From Cryobacterium adonitolivorans (GTDB lineage: Bacteria > Actinomycetota > Actinomycetes > Actinomycetales > Microbacteriaceae), in contig NZ_SOFL01000053.1 in assembly GCF_004402695.1 (NCBI RefSeq), positions 450-64,449 on the forward strand: DNA of 64,000 nt, read 5' to 3'. Positions 18,022-27,219 of the stretch are shown here, one piece after another. The translations under genes were made by a program, and so were the position numbers. How positions within the stretch are numbered: position 1 is the first letter of the stretch; each line of letters begins with the position of its first letter. The notes under the pieces are model-generated. The model was not told the DNA's origin and made no database searches. It was given only the letters and a program-made list of their open reading frames with translations.

Positions 18022-19026
18022 TCAACTCTCCTCTGACGCCCGGCAAAGCGCAAGGAATCCGGCCGAATGCAGAGCCGTGAGCGTGTCGACCGGCCGCTCG
18101 ACGTGGCCGAAGTGGCCGGTGCCGGTGAGTACCCTGACTTCGAGGTCGGCGACGACACCGGCCAGTCGCCGGTCATCGTCGACGGTGACGAAGACATCAC
18201 GGTCGCCGTGCACGGATCGCACCGGGCACTCGATGCGCGCCCAGGACGCGTCGGCGTCGTAGTGCCCGGCCCGGTTGGCAGCCAGAGCGAACGAGCGTGG
18301 CCGCGCTTCGGCAGCCAACGCCGCCACTACGCTTACGTCGACTCGGCGGACGGAGCTGAACAGCGGAGCCACTAAGGCACGCAGCAGGCCCAGCCGATGT
18401 AGACCGGCCGCCAGACCGCGGCCCGCGGCACCGAACACCGAGAGCACCCTCATCACGCCGAGCAGGGCCGTGAAGCCGGGCAGCACGGCGAACCGGGCCA
18501 CCGGATGCCGCACGCTGTCGATGACGCTGAACGTCGTGGCGGATACCAGGCCGACGTAGGTCGTCTGCCGGGGCGTGCTCGCCGCGAGTTCGAGGGCGAC
18601 GAATCCGCCCAGCGAGTGCCCGATCACCCGCCAGCGCCGATAGCCCAAGGCCCGCGCGATCTCCGCCACCGCAGCGGCCAACGATTCGATGGTCTCGGTG
18701 CTCTCGTCAAGCGGCAGGGGAGTATCGCCCCAGCCGGGCAGGTCGGGGATGATGAGGTCCGCGAGCGGGGCCGCAGCCGACCGGTCTGCCGCACTGATCA
18801 GCGGTGTCCAGGTGGTCCAGGATCCTGCCGCTCCGTGCAGCAGGATAGTCGCGGTGCCGGTGGCGCCCGTCGTTGTGCGCCGACCATGCCGCACCGTGAT
18901 CGGCCCGAGGGCAGTGTCGATCACGCTCGTGCCAAGGCCCAGCCGGCCGGAGTCCTTCGATAATCCAAACGGGCAGTAATCCAGGTCGGTGTCGAAGCCG
19001 GCCGGGACGTCGGTGGCGGTGCTCAT
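18022..19026 (-). CDS. Alpha/beta-fold hydrolase
   Basis: 334 residues. The oxyanion region LLHGAAGSW, the nucleophile elbow GHSLGGFVALE (Ser), an acid in VHGDRDVFV and the His in TGHFGHVERP complete a Ser-Asp-His triad. A helical cap lies between residues 190 and 265. The likely activity is an esterase or a related C-C or C-O hydrolase; the substrate is unknown. It is divergent from the ene-reductase gene. Confidence 0.88.
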   Translation of the reverse strand: MSTATDVPAGFDTDLDYCPFGLSKDSGRLGLGTSVIDTALGPITVRHGRRTTTGATGTATILLHGAAGSWTTWTPLISAADRSAAAPLADLIIPDLPGWGDTPLPLDESTETIESLAAAVAEIARALGYRRWRVIGHSLGGFVALELAASTPRQTTYVGLVSATTFSVIDSVRHPVARFAVLPGFTALLGVMRVLSVFGAAGRGLAAGLHRLGLLRALVAPLFSSVRRVDVSVVAALAAEARPRSFALAANRAGHYDADASWARIECPVRSVHGDRDVFVTVDDDRRLAGVVADLEVRVLTGTGHFGHVERPVDTLTALHSAGFLALCRASEES

Positions 19027-19214
19027 GACAGGGATTCGGTGCCGCCGGGCACCCGGATTGGTGGCCAGGCGAGTCTGAGTGCCGGCTGATCATCGGGCGG
19101 GTTCCGGAATACCTCGCCCGATCGCACAGTTTGCTGAACGGGACGCGTGTTCGACACCGGCGGCACAGCCGCGCATCCGCTGCGTCCACATCACACAGCT
19201 AGAAGGAGCACTAC

Positions 19215-20288
19215 TTGAGTCTTTTCACCCCGCTGAACCTCGGCGCCCTGGAACTGCCCAACCGAATGGTTATGGCACCGTTGACCCGGATGCGGTCAGG
19301 GGTTGACGGCGTTCCGGGTGTGCTCAACATCGAGCACTACCGTCAGCGGGCCACCCTCGGTCTGATCGTGTCTGAGGGCGTCTACCCCGACAAGACCGGC
19401 CAGGGCTTCCCCGGCCAGCCGGGCCTGGTCACCGCGGAACAGGTCGACGGCTGGGCCAAGGTTGCCGACGCCGTGCACGCCGCCGGTGGACGCATCGTGG
19501 CGCAGGTCATGCACGCCGGTCGGGTGTCCCATCCCGAGATCAACGGTGGCCTCCAGATCGTTGCCCCCAGCGCCATCGCCATCCAGGGCGAGAGCCACAC
19601 TTACAAGGGCAAGCTGCCCTACCCGGTGCCGCGCGCGCTTACTGTCGAGGACCTGCCCGGTATCGTCGACGGCTTCGTACAGGCCTCCCGCAACGCTGTC
19701 GCTGCCGGCCTCGATGGCGTCGAGCTCCACGCCGCCAACGGCTACCTGCTGCACGAATTCCTCTCTCCTGCCGCCAACCAGCGCGATGACGTCTACGGCG
19801 GCTCGGCCGGGAACCGGGCCCGTTTTGTGATCGAGGTGGCGACGGCTGTCGCCGCGGCGATCGGCGCCGACCGGGTGGGCATTCGCATCTCGCCCCAGCA
19901 CAACATCCAGGATGCCCTCGAGACCGACGATGCCGACGTTCTGGCCACCTACGGTGCGTTGGTCGACGGCCTGGCCCCGCTCGGGCTGGCCTACCTCAGC
20001 ATCTTGAACCGCGATCCTGCGGGCGAGCTGGTCCGTTCGCTGCGTACCCGGTTCGGCGGACCGCTGCTGGTCAACACCGGTTTCAGCGCGGTCACCACCC
20101 GCCAGGAGGCGATCGCCTTGCTCGACGACGGTCTCGGCGACGGCGTCGTCGTCGGTCGTGCCGTTATCGCCAACCCCGACCTCGTACGCCGCTGGCTGGA
20201 AAACCTGCCGCTCAACGAGCCCAACCCGGCCACGTTCTACGGCCCGGATGGCGTTGGGTACACCGACTACCCGGCCTACGCGAACTAG
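19215..20288 (+). CDS. Old-yellow-enzyme-type ene-reductase (NADH:flavin oxidoreductase)
   Basis: 357 residues. An FMN-binding TIM barrel of the OYE family, reducing alpha,beta-unsaturated carbonyls with NAD(P)H. It begins SLFTPLNLGALELPNRMVMAPLTRMRS and carries QVMHAGRVSHPEI, the active-site His/Asn region HAANGYLLHEFLSP, NQRDDVYGGS and VGRAVIANPDL. The start is a TTG at 19215 with a good AGAAGGAG eight bases upstream; no ATG gives the full N-terminus. It is probably monocistronic. Confidence 0.92.
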   Translation: MSLFTPLNLGALELPNRMVMAPLTRMRSGVDGVPGVLNIEHYRQRATLGLIVSEGVYPDKTGQGFPGQPGLVTAEQVDGWAKVADAVHAAGGRIVAQVMHAGRVSHPEINGGLQIVAPSAIAIQGESHTYKGKLPYPVPRALTVEDLPGIVDGFVQASRNAVAAGLDGVELHAANGYLLHEFLSPAANQRDDVYGGSAGNRARFVIEVATAVAAAIGADRVGIRISPQHNIQDALETDDADVLATYGALVDGLAPLGLAYLSILNRDPAGELVRSLRTRFGGPLLVNTGFSAVTTRQEAIALLDDGLGDGVVVGRAVIANPDLVRRWLENLPLNEPNPATFYGPDGVGYTDYPAYAN

Positions 20289-20317
20289 CAGGGGGCCGTT
20301 TCGTGCGCCGCGCCTGA

Positions 20318-21508
20318 TTACAGGCGGGCGAGGCGCGCGGCGGCGTCCTCGAGCACATCGACGCGCTTGCAGAACGCGAACCGTACGAGCGACGCGTACT
20401 GCGCCTTGTGCTCAGGCAGGCAGAACGCCGTGATCGGAATTCCGACCACTCCGGCCAGATCGGGCAGGGCGCGGCAGAACTCGACGGCGTCGGGATGGCC
20501 GAGCGCGGCGGCATCCGCCACGATGAAGTACGACCCCTGCGGCACCGTGAGGGTGAATCCCGCGGCGCTGAGCCCGCCGGCCAGCAGGTCGCGCTTGACC
20601 TGCAGGTCGGCCGCGATGCCGGCGTAGTAGCTGTCGGGCAGGTCGAGGCCGATCGCCGTGGCCGGCTGGAACGGGGCGCCGTTGACGTAGGTGAGGAACT
20701 GCTTGACGGCGAGGATCGCCGTGACGATGGCCGCCGGGGCGCTCAACCAGCCGATCTTCCATCCCGTTGTGCTGAACGTCTTGCCGGCGGATGAGATCGT
20801 GACGGTTCGCTCGCGGGCGCCCGGCAGGGTTGCGACCGGCATGTGGGTAACGCCGAAGGTGAGGTGTTCATAGACCTCGTCGGTCACGATGAGGGCGTCG
20901 TGCTTGTGCGCGAGCGCCACGATCAGTTCCAGGGTCTCGCGGGTGAAGACCGTGCCCGTGGGGTTGTGTGGGTTGTTGATCAGGATGATCCGGGTGCGGC
21001 CGGTCACGACAGCCGCGAGCTCATCGAGGTCGGGTTGGAAATCGGGGGTGTGCAGCCGCACCGTGCGGTGCACGCCGCCGGCCAGGGCGATCAGGCCGCC
21101 GTAAGCGTCGTAGAACGGCTCGAAGGTCACGACCTCGTCGCCCGGTTCGAGCAGCGCCAGCAGGGTGGCGGAGAGTGCCTCGGTGGCGCCGGCGGTGACG
21201 AGCACCTCGGTGCCGGGGTCGACGGTCAGCCCGTAGAAGTGCTGCTGGTGACGCGCAATCGCCTCGAGCAGCACCGGTGCACCCCGCCCGGGTGGGTACT
21301 GGTTGACGCCGTCGCTGATGGCTTGACGAGCGGCTTCGAGCACAACGGCAGGACCGTCCTCATCGGGGAAGCCCTGGCCCAGGTTGATGGCGCCGGTGCG
21401 CATGGCGAGGGCGCTCATTTCCGCGAAGATGCTGGCGGAGACGGTGCCGTCGGCGGCGAGGAGCCCGGCTCCTCGGGCGGTACGACGCCAGGCGCCGGTG
21501 ATCGTCAT
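20318..21508 (-). CDS. Class I/II pyridoxal-phosphate aminotransferase
   Basis: 396 residues. Fold-type I aminotransferase with NLGQGFPDEDGP near residue 42, NNPHNPTGTVF, DEVYEHLTF and the PLP lysine in SSAGKTFSTTGWKIGW. The sequence is closest in pattern to the kynurenine/glutamine transaminase and DapC-like group that acts on 2-oxo acids such as the methionine-salvage keto acid. The substrate cannot be fixed from sequence. It is convergent with the ene-reductase, with 29 bases between stops. Confidence 0.9.
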   Translation of the reverse strand: MTITGAWRRTARGAGLLAADGTVSASIFAEMSALAMRTGAINLGQGFPDEDGPAVVLEAARQAISDGVNQYPPGRGAPVLLEAIARHQQHFYGLTVDPGTEVLVTAGATEALSATLLALLEPGDEVVTFEPFYDAYGGLIALAGGVHRTVRLHTPDFQPDLDELAAVVTGRTRIILINNPHNPTGTVFTRETLELIVALAHKHDALIVTDEVYEHLTFGVTHMPVATLPGARERTVTISSAGKTFSTTGWKIGWLSAPAAIVTAILAVKQFLTYVNGAPFQPATAIGLDLPDSYYAGIAADLQVKRDLLAGGLSAAGFTLTVPQGSYFIVADAAALGHPDAVEFCRALPDLAGVVGIPITAFCLPEHKAQYASLVRFAFCKRVDVLEDAAARLARL

Positions 21509-21574
21509 GTGGTGACCTGCTGCATACCCCCAAATTTACGACATCCTGCCCTTCGCTTCTGTCGCTCCCGCCGC

Positions 21575-21689
21575 CCCCGGAATCCCGGCGGATGTGCGCA
21601 ACTCCTGCAATTTTCAAATCTGAGGCGCGTCGGCCCCGGAATCCCGGGGGTCTGTGCTGTGCGAGAGAAATCCAGCAGGAGTTGTGCAC
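21575..21689. repeat. Intergenic inverted-repeat element
   Basis: Within the 338-base gap between two divergent genes, GTGCGCAACTCCTGC (21594-21608) pairs with GCAGGAGTTGTGCAC (21675-21689), 14 of 15 positions. CCCCGGAATCCCGG occurs twice as a direct repeat (21575-21588 and 21634-21647). It may be a REP-like unit or a transcript structure. The rest of the gap shows no gene. Confidence 0.55.
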
Positions 21690-21846
21690 GGAATGGGGCG
21701 GATGGGGCTGTGGCAGGCCAACCCCGAGGACACTGCGCAGGATGCGCGACCCGCGAAGGATCACAGGAGCTACGTACGACAACCGCTGGGTTTGGGGCTG
21801 TGGATAACTTGCGCGTGGGGGTGGGGTGCTGCCCTACGGTGGCGGC

Positions 21847-22431
21847 ATGGGGATCGTGGGCGTTGGGCGACGAGGTGTCGGACGGATGGTTACCGCTGCC
21901 TGTGTGGGTGGTCTGCTGTTGGGTGCGGTGGGCTGCACGGCGGCGCCGAAGCCCGCGCCACCGTCGGCCACGCCCACGATCGCCCCCATCTTCGTTTCCG
22001 ACGAGGAGGCGCTCGCCGCGGCCACCGAGGCCTACGCGAATTACCTCAGCACATACGACGCAATTTGGACTGAGGGGGGACCGTCGGTGGATGACTATTT
22101 GGCACTCTCAACTGGTCCTGCGCACGAGGGCGAAGTGGCGGCAATGACGGCATGGCAGTCAAAAGGTTGGAAGGCTATTGGGCAATCGACCTTCGACTCC
22201 GTCCAACTCCAATCTGTTTGGGAGTCGGACTCGGGTCGCTGGCACATTCGAACCTATCTGTGCGCAGATGCAAGCGGTGGGGACGTGATCGACGCTTCAG
22301 GGCAGTCTGTCGCGAAGTCAGACCGGCCGCTGCGCTTGCCGTTGGAAGTCGAGTTCGTGACGGCCTCCGCAGCATCGTCTGATCTCAAAATCTCGGAGTC
22401 CAAAGTATGGTCCGGCTCAAACTTCTGTTAG
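21847..22431 (+). CDS. Hypothetical lipoprotein
   Basis: 194 residues from the ATG at 21847. The signal peptide has a lipobox, LGAVGC (Cys about 30). A Pro/Ala/Thr linker follows, then a helical stretch EEALAAATEAYANYLSTYDAIW, typical of small actinobacterial lipoproteins with a cystatin/NTF2-like fold. It overlaps the next gene by 25 bases, so the two are probably cotranscribed and translationally coupled. Function is unknown. Confidence 0.75.
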   Translation: MGIVGVGRRGVGRMVTAACVGGLLLGAVGCTAAPKPAPPSATPTIAPIFVSDEEALAAATEAYANYLSTYDAIWTEGGPSVDDYLALSTGPAHEGEVAAMTAWQSKGWKAIGQSTFDSVQLQSVWESDSGRWHIRTYLCADASGGDVIDASGQSVAKSDRPLRLPLEVEFVTASAASSDLKISESKVWSGSNFC

Positions 22432-23333
22432 TGGCCGTGGTCGCCATATTCGTCTGGACGGTACACGTCGATCCCGCCGTCGCGGCGCGGGTGTACTTCG
22501 CCGCTGGGGATTGCTCGGTAAATCAGTGGAGAGAAGGCGGCTGCGCAGGGGCGGGTGCGGCTGTCGGGAACGGCGGGGTGGACCTCAGCGCAGACCGGGA
22601 GGTTTACACGCCTGGACGGCAGGGCTCCGGTTCCGGCAACGGCGGGCGCGGCGGTAGCGGAGGCGGCTCGGGAGGCGGGGACTGGGACGGTTTGCCCGAC
22701 GGCGTCAGCCTGGTTCCCGGGGGAGTGCCCGTCGACCAGGGCGACGCATCCGCTGGGCCAGGGTTGGTGCCGAGGCGCGGTACGGCGGTGGCGCCGGCCG
22801 ACCCCGCGGTGCCGGTGTGCCAGCCTCAGACACCCTGCGACCCGGATCTGGTCGTGCGTGTGAGTGATCTGGTCAGCATCCGGGCCGACGCTCCCACACA
22901 GGGGATGGAACCAGACGGCTGGCTGGTGGTCGGCATTCCGACCAACTTCTTTGCCACGGCGTCTGCGCACGTCCGGTCCGGCCCACTCCTCGGCGATTCG
23001 GCCGAGGTGCGGTTCACCCCGGTGGGGTTCCGGTGGGACTACGGCGACGGAACGTCGCGCACGTCGGTTTCGGGCGGAGCGAGCTGGGCGGCCTTGAACC
23101 TTCCTGAGTTCTCAGAAACCGCGACCAGTCACGTGTTCGAGCAAACCGGAACGCTCTCAATCGGGCTCGTCGTGTCCTACTTGGCCGAGTATCGCTTCGC
23201 CGGTGCCGAATGGCGCGATGTGCAGGGTCTGGTGCTGGTGCCGACCAGCCCGATCACCGCGATCGCCGACCGTGCCGGCACGGTTCTCGTGGCCGAGTCG
23301 TGCTCCGGCAACCCCGGTGGTCCTGGCTGTTGA
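22407..23333 (+). CDS. Secreted protein with Gly-rich linker and PKD-like domain
   Basis: 308 residues. A signal peptide (1-27, ending AVAA) is followed by a Gly/Ser-rich low-complexity segment (about 68-95). A beta-rich C-terminal domain has the PKD-like pattern FRWDYGDGTSRT and TSHVFEQTG. Cysteine pairs occur near residues 36 and 46, around 138-143, and at the C-terminus. No anchor is visible, so it may be released or held by the lipoprotein encoded just before it (25-base overlap). Function is unknown. Confidence 0.75.
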   Translation: MVRLKLLLVAVVAIFVWTVHVDPAVAARVYFAAGDCSVNQWREGGCAGAGAAVGNGGVDLSADREVYTPGRQGSGSGNGGRGGSGGGSGGGDWDGLPDGVSLVPGGVPVDQGDASAGPGLVPRRGTAVAPADPAVPVCQPQTPCDPDLVVRVSDLVSIRADAPTQGMEPDGWLVVGIPTNFFATASAHVRSGPLLGDSAEVRFTPVGFRWDYGDGTSRTSVSGGASWAALNLPEFSETATSHVFEQTGTLSIGLVVSYLAEYRFAGAEWRDVQGLVLVPTSPITAIADRAGTVLVAESCSGNPGGPGC

Positions 23334-23472
23334 GCACCAGGCGTCCGTCGCCGGACCGCCGAGTTGCGCGAGCCGGGCAAGGTCACGGCTTCATCATTGA
23401 CTGCTCCCAGTCTGCGCATATCAAACGTTCAGCTTGAGGCGAGAAACTATCTTCGCTTGGAAGGAGCACACC

Positions 23473-25155
23473 ATGACTGACAGCACCCAGGACCCGGGCA
23501 CCACCCCCGACCAGCCTCAGGACAGCGCACCGATCGAGGTCAACTCGTCGGGCGCAGCCGTCGCGGGCCACCCCGACGTTCCAACGACCACCACCGACGC
23601 CCCGAACGCCACCGCTGCACAGCCCACCGCAGTGCAGCCCACCGTTCCCCGGCCCGCCGACAACCAGCCCACCGAGGTTCTCGGTTCTGAAGACGGCTCG
23701 GTCGCCGCCCAGGCCCCCGCAGCCCCGGCGCCCACTGCCGCCGAGCACCAGCAGCCGGTGCACCCCTACACCCACGCTCCGGCGCAGGCCGCGGCCTACC
23801 CCACGGATGCATTCGGCCGCCCCATTCCGGGCCCGGACGGCTCCACCCCGATTTACGCTCCCACCCCGGCCCAGCAGCAGGCCTACGCCAACGCGAACGG
23901 TTACCCCGCGCAGCCGTTCGTCGGAACGAAGGCGCCCAAGGACCCCAACCGCCGCAAGAGCAACGTCGCCTTCGTCGCCGCGCTGGCCATCGCCGCCCTG
24001 GTCGGCGGGGTCTCCTCAGCCGGTGTTTCCGCCATCGTCTACTCGAGCCAGAGCAACGGCACCCCGGCCAGTGAGGCTCAGGGCCCGAGTTCCGTCGTCG
24101 TGAACAACAGTGACAGCGTCAACGAGATCACCGCCGTCGCCGCCAAGGCGTCGCCCAGCGTCGTAACGATCGAGGTCGCCGCGGGTGACTCCGGCGGCTC
24201 CGGCTCCGGCGTCATCCTGAGCGAAGACGGTTACGTCCTGACCAACACCCACGTCGTCACGCTCGACGGCGCCGCGTCAGACGCGACAATCCAGGTGAAG
24301 GCCAGCGACGGCAAGCTGTACGAGGCCACCCTGGTCGGCACCGACCCGGTATCCGACCTCGCCGTGATCAAACTCACCGACGCGTCGGGCCTCACGCCCA
24401 TCAACTGGGCGGACTCGAGCGATCTCAACGTCGGCGACACCGCCATCGCGATCGGCGCGCCGCTCGGCCTGTCCGGCACCGTCACCAACGGCATCGTGAG
24501 CGCCCTCAACCGCAGCATCACCGTGGCCTCCTCTGCCGCACCCACCACGCCGGACGAGACCACGCCAGACGAGGGTGACGGCAACTTCTTCAACTACGAC
24601 CTGCCCAACCGGGACGGTTCGACCCCGGACACCCAGGCCACGCAGAGCAGCATCTCGCTCGCGGTTATCCAGACGGATGCCGCGATCAACCCCGGCAACT
24701 CCGGAGGCGCCCTGCTCAACAGCAAGGGCGAGCTGATCGGCATCAACGTCGCCATCGCCAACGCCGGTGGCAGCTCGACCGCCACCACCGCCGGAAGCAT
24801 CGGCGTCGGCTTCTCGATCCCGGCAAACCTGGCCAAGCGGGTCTCCGAGGAGATCATCGAAACCGGATCTGCCACGCACGGTCTGCTCGGCGCCAGCGTC
24901 ACCGGCGCCACCAGCACCGACAGCGACACCGTCGGCGCCCTGATCAGCGAGGTGTCGTCCGGCGGAGCCGCCCAGAAGGCAGGGCTGAAGGCCGGTGACG
25001 TCGTCACCAACTTCAACGGTGTTCCCATCACCGACGCGACCGACCTCACCGCCCAGGTGCGTACCCTTGCGGCCGGTGCCACCGCCGACCTCACCTACGT
25101 GCGTGAAGGCGAGTCGGTAACGGTGTCAGTCACCGTCGGTGAGCTCACCAGCTAG
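23473..25155 (+). CDS. HtrA/DegP-like trypsin-type serine protease with PDZ domain
   Basis: 560 residues. An Ala/Pro/Thr-rich cytoplasmic N-terminus (1-155) is followed by one transmembrane helix (about 160-185). An extracytoplasmic protease domain has His260 (TNTHVV), Asp295 (SDLAVIKL) and Ser410 (GNSGGAL). A Pro/Thr/Asp-rich insert (about 357-390) sits between beta strands. A PDZ domain (about 460-560) has SGGAAQKAGLKAGDVVTNFNG. It probably degrades or refolds misfolded envelope proteins. The ATG at 23473 has GAAGGAG upstream, so the 13-codon longer frame is rejected. A strong terminator follows. Confidence 0.93.
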   Translation: MTDSTQDPGTTPDQPQDSAPIEVNSSGAAVAGHPDVPTTTTDAPNATAAQPTAVQPTVPRPADNQPTEVLGSEDGSVAAQAPAAPAPTAAEHQQPVHPYTHAPAQAAAYPTDAFGRPIPGPDGSTPIYAPTPAQQQAYANANGYPAQPFVGTKAPKDPNRRKSNVAFVAALAIAALVGGVSSAGVSAIVYSSQSNGTPASEAQGPSSVVVNNSDSVNEITAVAAKASPSVVTIEVAAGDSGGSGSGVILSEDGYVLTNTHVVTLDGAASDATIQVKASDGKLYEATLVGTDPVSDLAVIKLTDASGLTPINWADSSDLNVGDTAIAIGAPLGLSGTVTNGIVSALNRSITVASSAAPTTPDETTPDEGDGNFFNYDLPNRDGSTPDTQATQSSISLAVIQTDAAINPGNSGGALLNSKGELIGINVAIANAGGSSTATTAGSIGVGFSIPANLAKRVSEEIIETGSATHGLLGASVTGATSTDSDTVGALISEVSSGGAAQKAGLKAGDVVTNFNGVPITDATDLTAQVRTLAAGATADLTYVREGESVTVSVTVGELTS

Positions 25156-25178
25156 CCCACATCAGCTCCTTCCTTCCT

Positions 25179-25211
25179 GCTGCGCCGCCGGTCCTGCACC
25201 GGCGGCGCAGC
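25179..25211 (+). terminator. Terminator after the HtrA-type gene
   Basis: A perfect 14-bp stem (GCTGCGCCGCCGGT / ACCGGCGGCGCAGC) with a 5-base loop, 23 bases past the stop, followed by TGTGT. Confidence 0.85.
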
Positions 25212-25304
25212 TGTGTCCCGGCGCGCGGCAGTCACCTCGAGGGGTGCACAGGCAACGCGGACCGAGTGAAAAGACTCGGCTGCTAGGCTCAGGCGATTGC
25301 CCGA

Positions 25305-26378
25305 ATGAGTGGAAAGATGGCCAGCACAGTGCAGGAAAGCGCAGACACAGTGCTGATCGGCGTCTCGTACATCATGCCCGTGCTCAACGAGGCCAGCCAT
25401 GTGCGAGCCGCGGTGCAGAGCCTGCTTGAGCAGGACTACGACGGCCCGTTCGAAGTCACCCTTGCCCTGGGGCCGAGCATCGACGGCACCACCGAACTCG
25501 TCGAGGAGATGGCCGCGGTGGATCCGCGCATCCGCGTCGTCGCCAACGAGGTCGGGTCGACTCCCGCGGGCCTCAACATCGCCATTCGCGCCTCCACCTT
25601 CCCGGTCGTGATCCGCGTCGACGCCCACTCGGTGCTGCCGCGCGACTACGCCCGCATCGCGGTCGACACCCTTCAGCGCACCGGCGCCGACAACGTCGGC
25701 GGCATCATGGATGCCCAGGGCACCGCCCCGTTCCAGAAGGCCGTCGCCCGCGCCTACAGCACCCGCATCGGCCTCGGCGGTACCCCGCTGCACGTGGGCG
25801 GCCCCGAGGGTGAAGCGGAGACCGTCTACCTCGGTTGCTTCCGCCGCGACAGCCTGCTGCGAGTGGGCATGTTCGACGAGGGCATCAAGCGCGGCCAGGA
25901 CTGGGAACTTAACCGCCGCCTGCGCGAGCACGGCGGCTCGGTCTGGTTCACCCCCGCGCTGAAAGTCATCTACCGGCCGCGGCCCAGCCTGTCGCGCCTG
26001 GCCCGCCAGATGGTCTCGACCGGGCTGTGGCGCGGCGAACTGGCCCGCCGGTTCCCCGAATCCAACGGTATGCGCTACTTCGCCCCGCCCGTGATGGTGC
26101 TCGGCGTCACCATCGGCATCCTGCTGGGCCTGGCCGGCCTGGTGCAGGTCCTGCTGGGCGGTCCGGGCTGGTTGTTGCTGGGCTTCCTCGCCCCGCTGGC
26201 CTACCTGCTCATCGTCGTGGCGGCCACGGCCCTGTCGACCCGGGCCGACGGCGTTCGTGTCGCGCTCTGGTTTCTCGTAGTCTTGCCGTGCATTCACTTC
26301 TGCTGGGGTATCGGCTTCCTGCTGGGTTACCTCAAGCTCACCAACAACATCTCGGCACACACGGGAAGACATCAATGA
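25305..26378 (+). CDS. Family 2 glycosyltransferase, membrane-anchored
   Basis: 357 residues. GT-A domain: SYIMPVLNEASHVRAAVQSLLEQDY, RVDAHS in the DxD position, then EGEAETVYLGCFRR and KRGQDWELNRRLRE (ED/Q-x-x-RW region). Two or three C-terminal transmembrane helices lie at about 262-330. It first gene of a glycopolymer cluster. The stop overlaps the next start (ATGA), indicating coupling. It likely adds a sugar to a lipid-linked surface polymer; donor and acceptor are unknown. Confidence 0.88.
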   Translation: MSGKMASTVQESADTVLIGVSYIMPVLNEASHVRAAVQSLLEQDYDGPFEVTLALGPSIDGTTELVEEMAAVDPRIRVVANEVGSTPAGLNIAIRASTFPVVIRVDAHSVLPRDYARIAVDTLQRTGADNVGGIMDAQGTAPFQKAVARAYSTRIGLGGTPLHVGGPEGEAETVYLGCFRRDSLLRVGMFDEGIKRGQDWELNRRLREHGGSVWFTPALKVIYRPRPSLSRLARQMVSTGLWRGELARRFPESNGMRYFAPPVMVLGVTIGILLGLAGLVQVLLGGPGWLLLGFLAPLAYLLIVVAATALSTRADGVRVALWFLVVLPCIHFCWGIGFLLGYLKLTNNISAHTGRHQ

Positions 26379-27187
26379 CGTCTGGTTCGCCCAACACGGC
26401 TCGGCCCTCTTCGATCGCCGAGCTTCGTGCCGTCGCGCAACCTCCCGAGGTGCGGATGCGCGCCAATGCCGAGCACTGGACGGCGTCGCTCTACCTGCGT
26501 GACCTGTCGCCGTACCTCACCTGGATGCTGCTGAAGACGCGCATCTCGGCCAACGGCGTCACCGGCCTGATGATCCTCGTCGGCTGGTCAACGGCCGCGG
26601 CCCTGCTCATTCCCGGCATCTGGGGTGCCCTGCTCGCCCTGGTACTCGGCCAGCTGCAGATGCTTGTGGACTGCTGCGACGGCGAGGTCGCCCGCTGGCG
26701 CAGAACGTCGTCGCCGGCCGGGGTGTTCCTCGACAAGGTCGGGCACTACTCCACCGAGGCCCTGATCCCCATAGCGCTGGGCATCCGCGCCGCGGCCTAC
26801 CCGTTCGAAGCGCCCGCCGACTTCCTGTTCACCACGCTCGGCCTGGCCCTCGCGCTACTGATCGTGCTCAACAAGGCCCTCAACGACATGGTGCACGTGG
26901 CCCGCGCCAACGCCGGCCTGACCAAGCTGGCCGACAATAAGGGCGAGAAGGTCCCACAGGCCGGCCTGATCGCCACCCTGCGCCGCCTGGCCCGATTCCT
27001 ACCGTTCCACCGCCTGTACCACTCGGTGGAAATGACGATGGTGATCTTCGTCGCCGCCGTCATCGGCCTCGTCGCCGGTCAGCCGATCACCGACCGGGTC
27101 TTCCTTGCTGTCCTTGTTCCCCTCGCGTTCCTCGCGCTGATCGGCCACTTCCTGGCGATCATGGCTTCGAAGCGGGTGCGCTCCTGA
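26375..27187 (+). CDS. CDP-alcohol phosphatidyltransferase family protein
   Basis: 270 residues, about six transmembrane helices. The signature D-x2-DG-x2-AR-x8-G-x3-D-x3-D is nearly complete (DCCDGEVAR, eight residues, then GVFLDKVGH), but the last Asp is His (about residue 120). Such enzymes move a phospho-alcohol from a CDP carrier onto an acceptor. Placed between glycosyltransferases and near a nucleotidyltransferase, it may decorate or prime a surface polymer. The ATG overlaps the previous stop. Confidence 0.85.
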   Translation: MTSGSPNTARPSSIAELRAVAQPPEVRMRANAEHWTASLYLRDLSPYLTWMLLKTRISANGVTGLMILVGWSTAAALLIPGIWGALLALVLGQLQMLVDCCDGEVARWRRTSSPAGVFLDKVGHYSTEALIPIALGIRAAAYPFEAPADFLFTTLGLALALLIVLNKALNDMVHVARANAGLTKLADNKGEKVPQAGLIATLRRLARFLPFHRLYHSVEMTMVIFVAAVIGLVAGQPITDRVFLAVLVPLAFLALIGHFLAIMASKRVRS

Positions 27188-27219
27188 GGTCAGGAGACAG
27201 CGTTCCCGTCACCGTCGGC

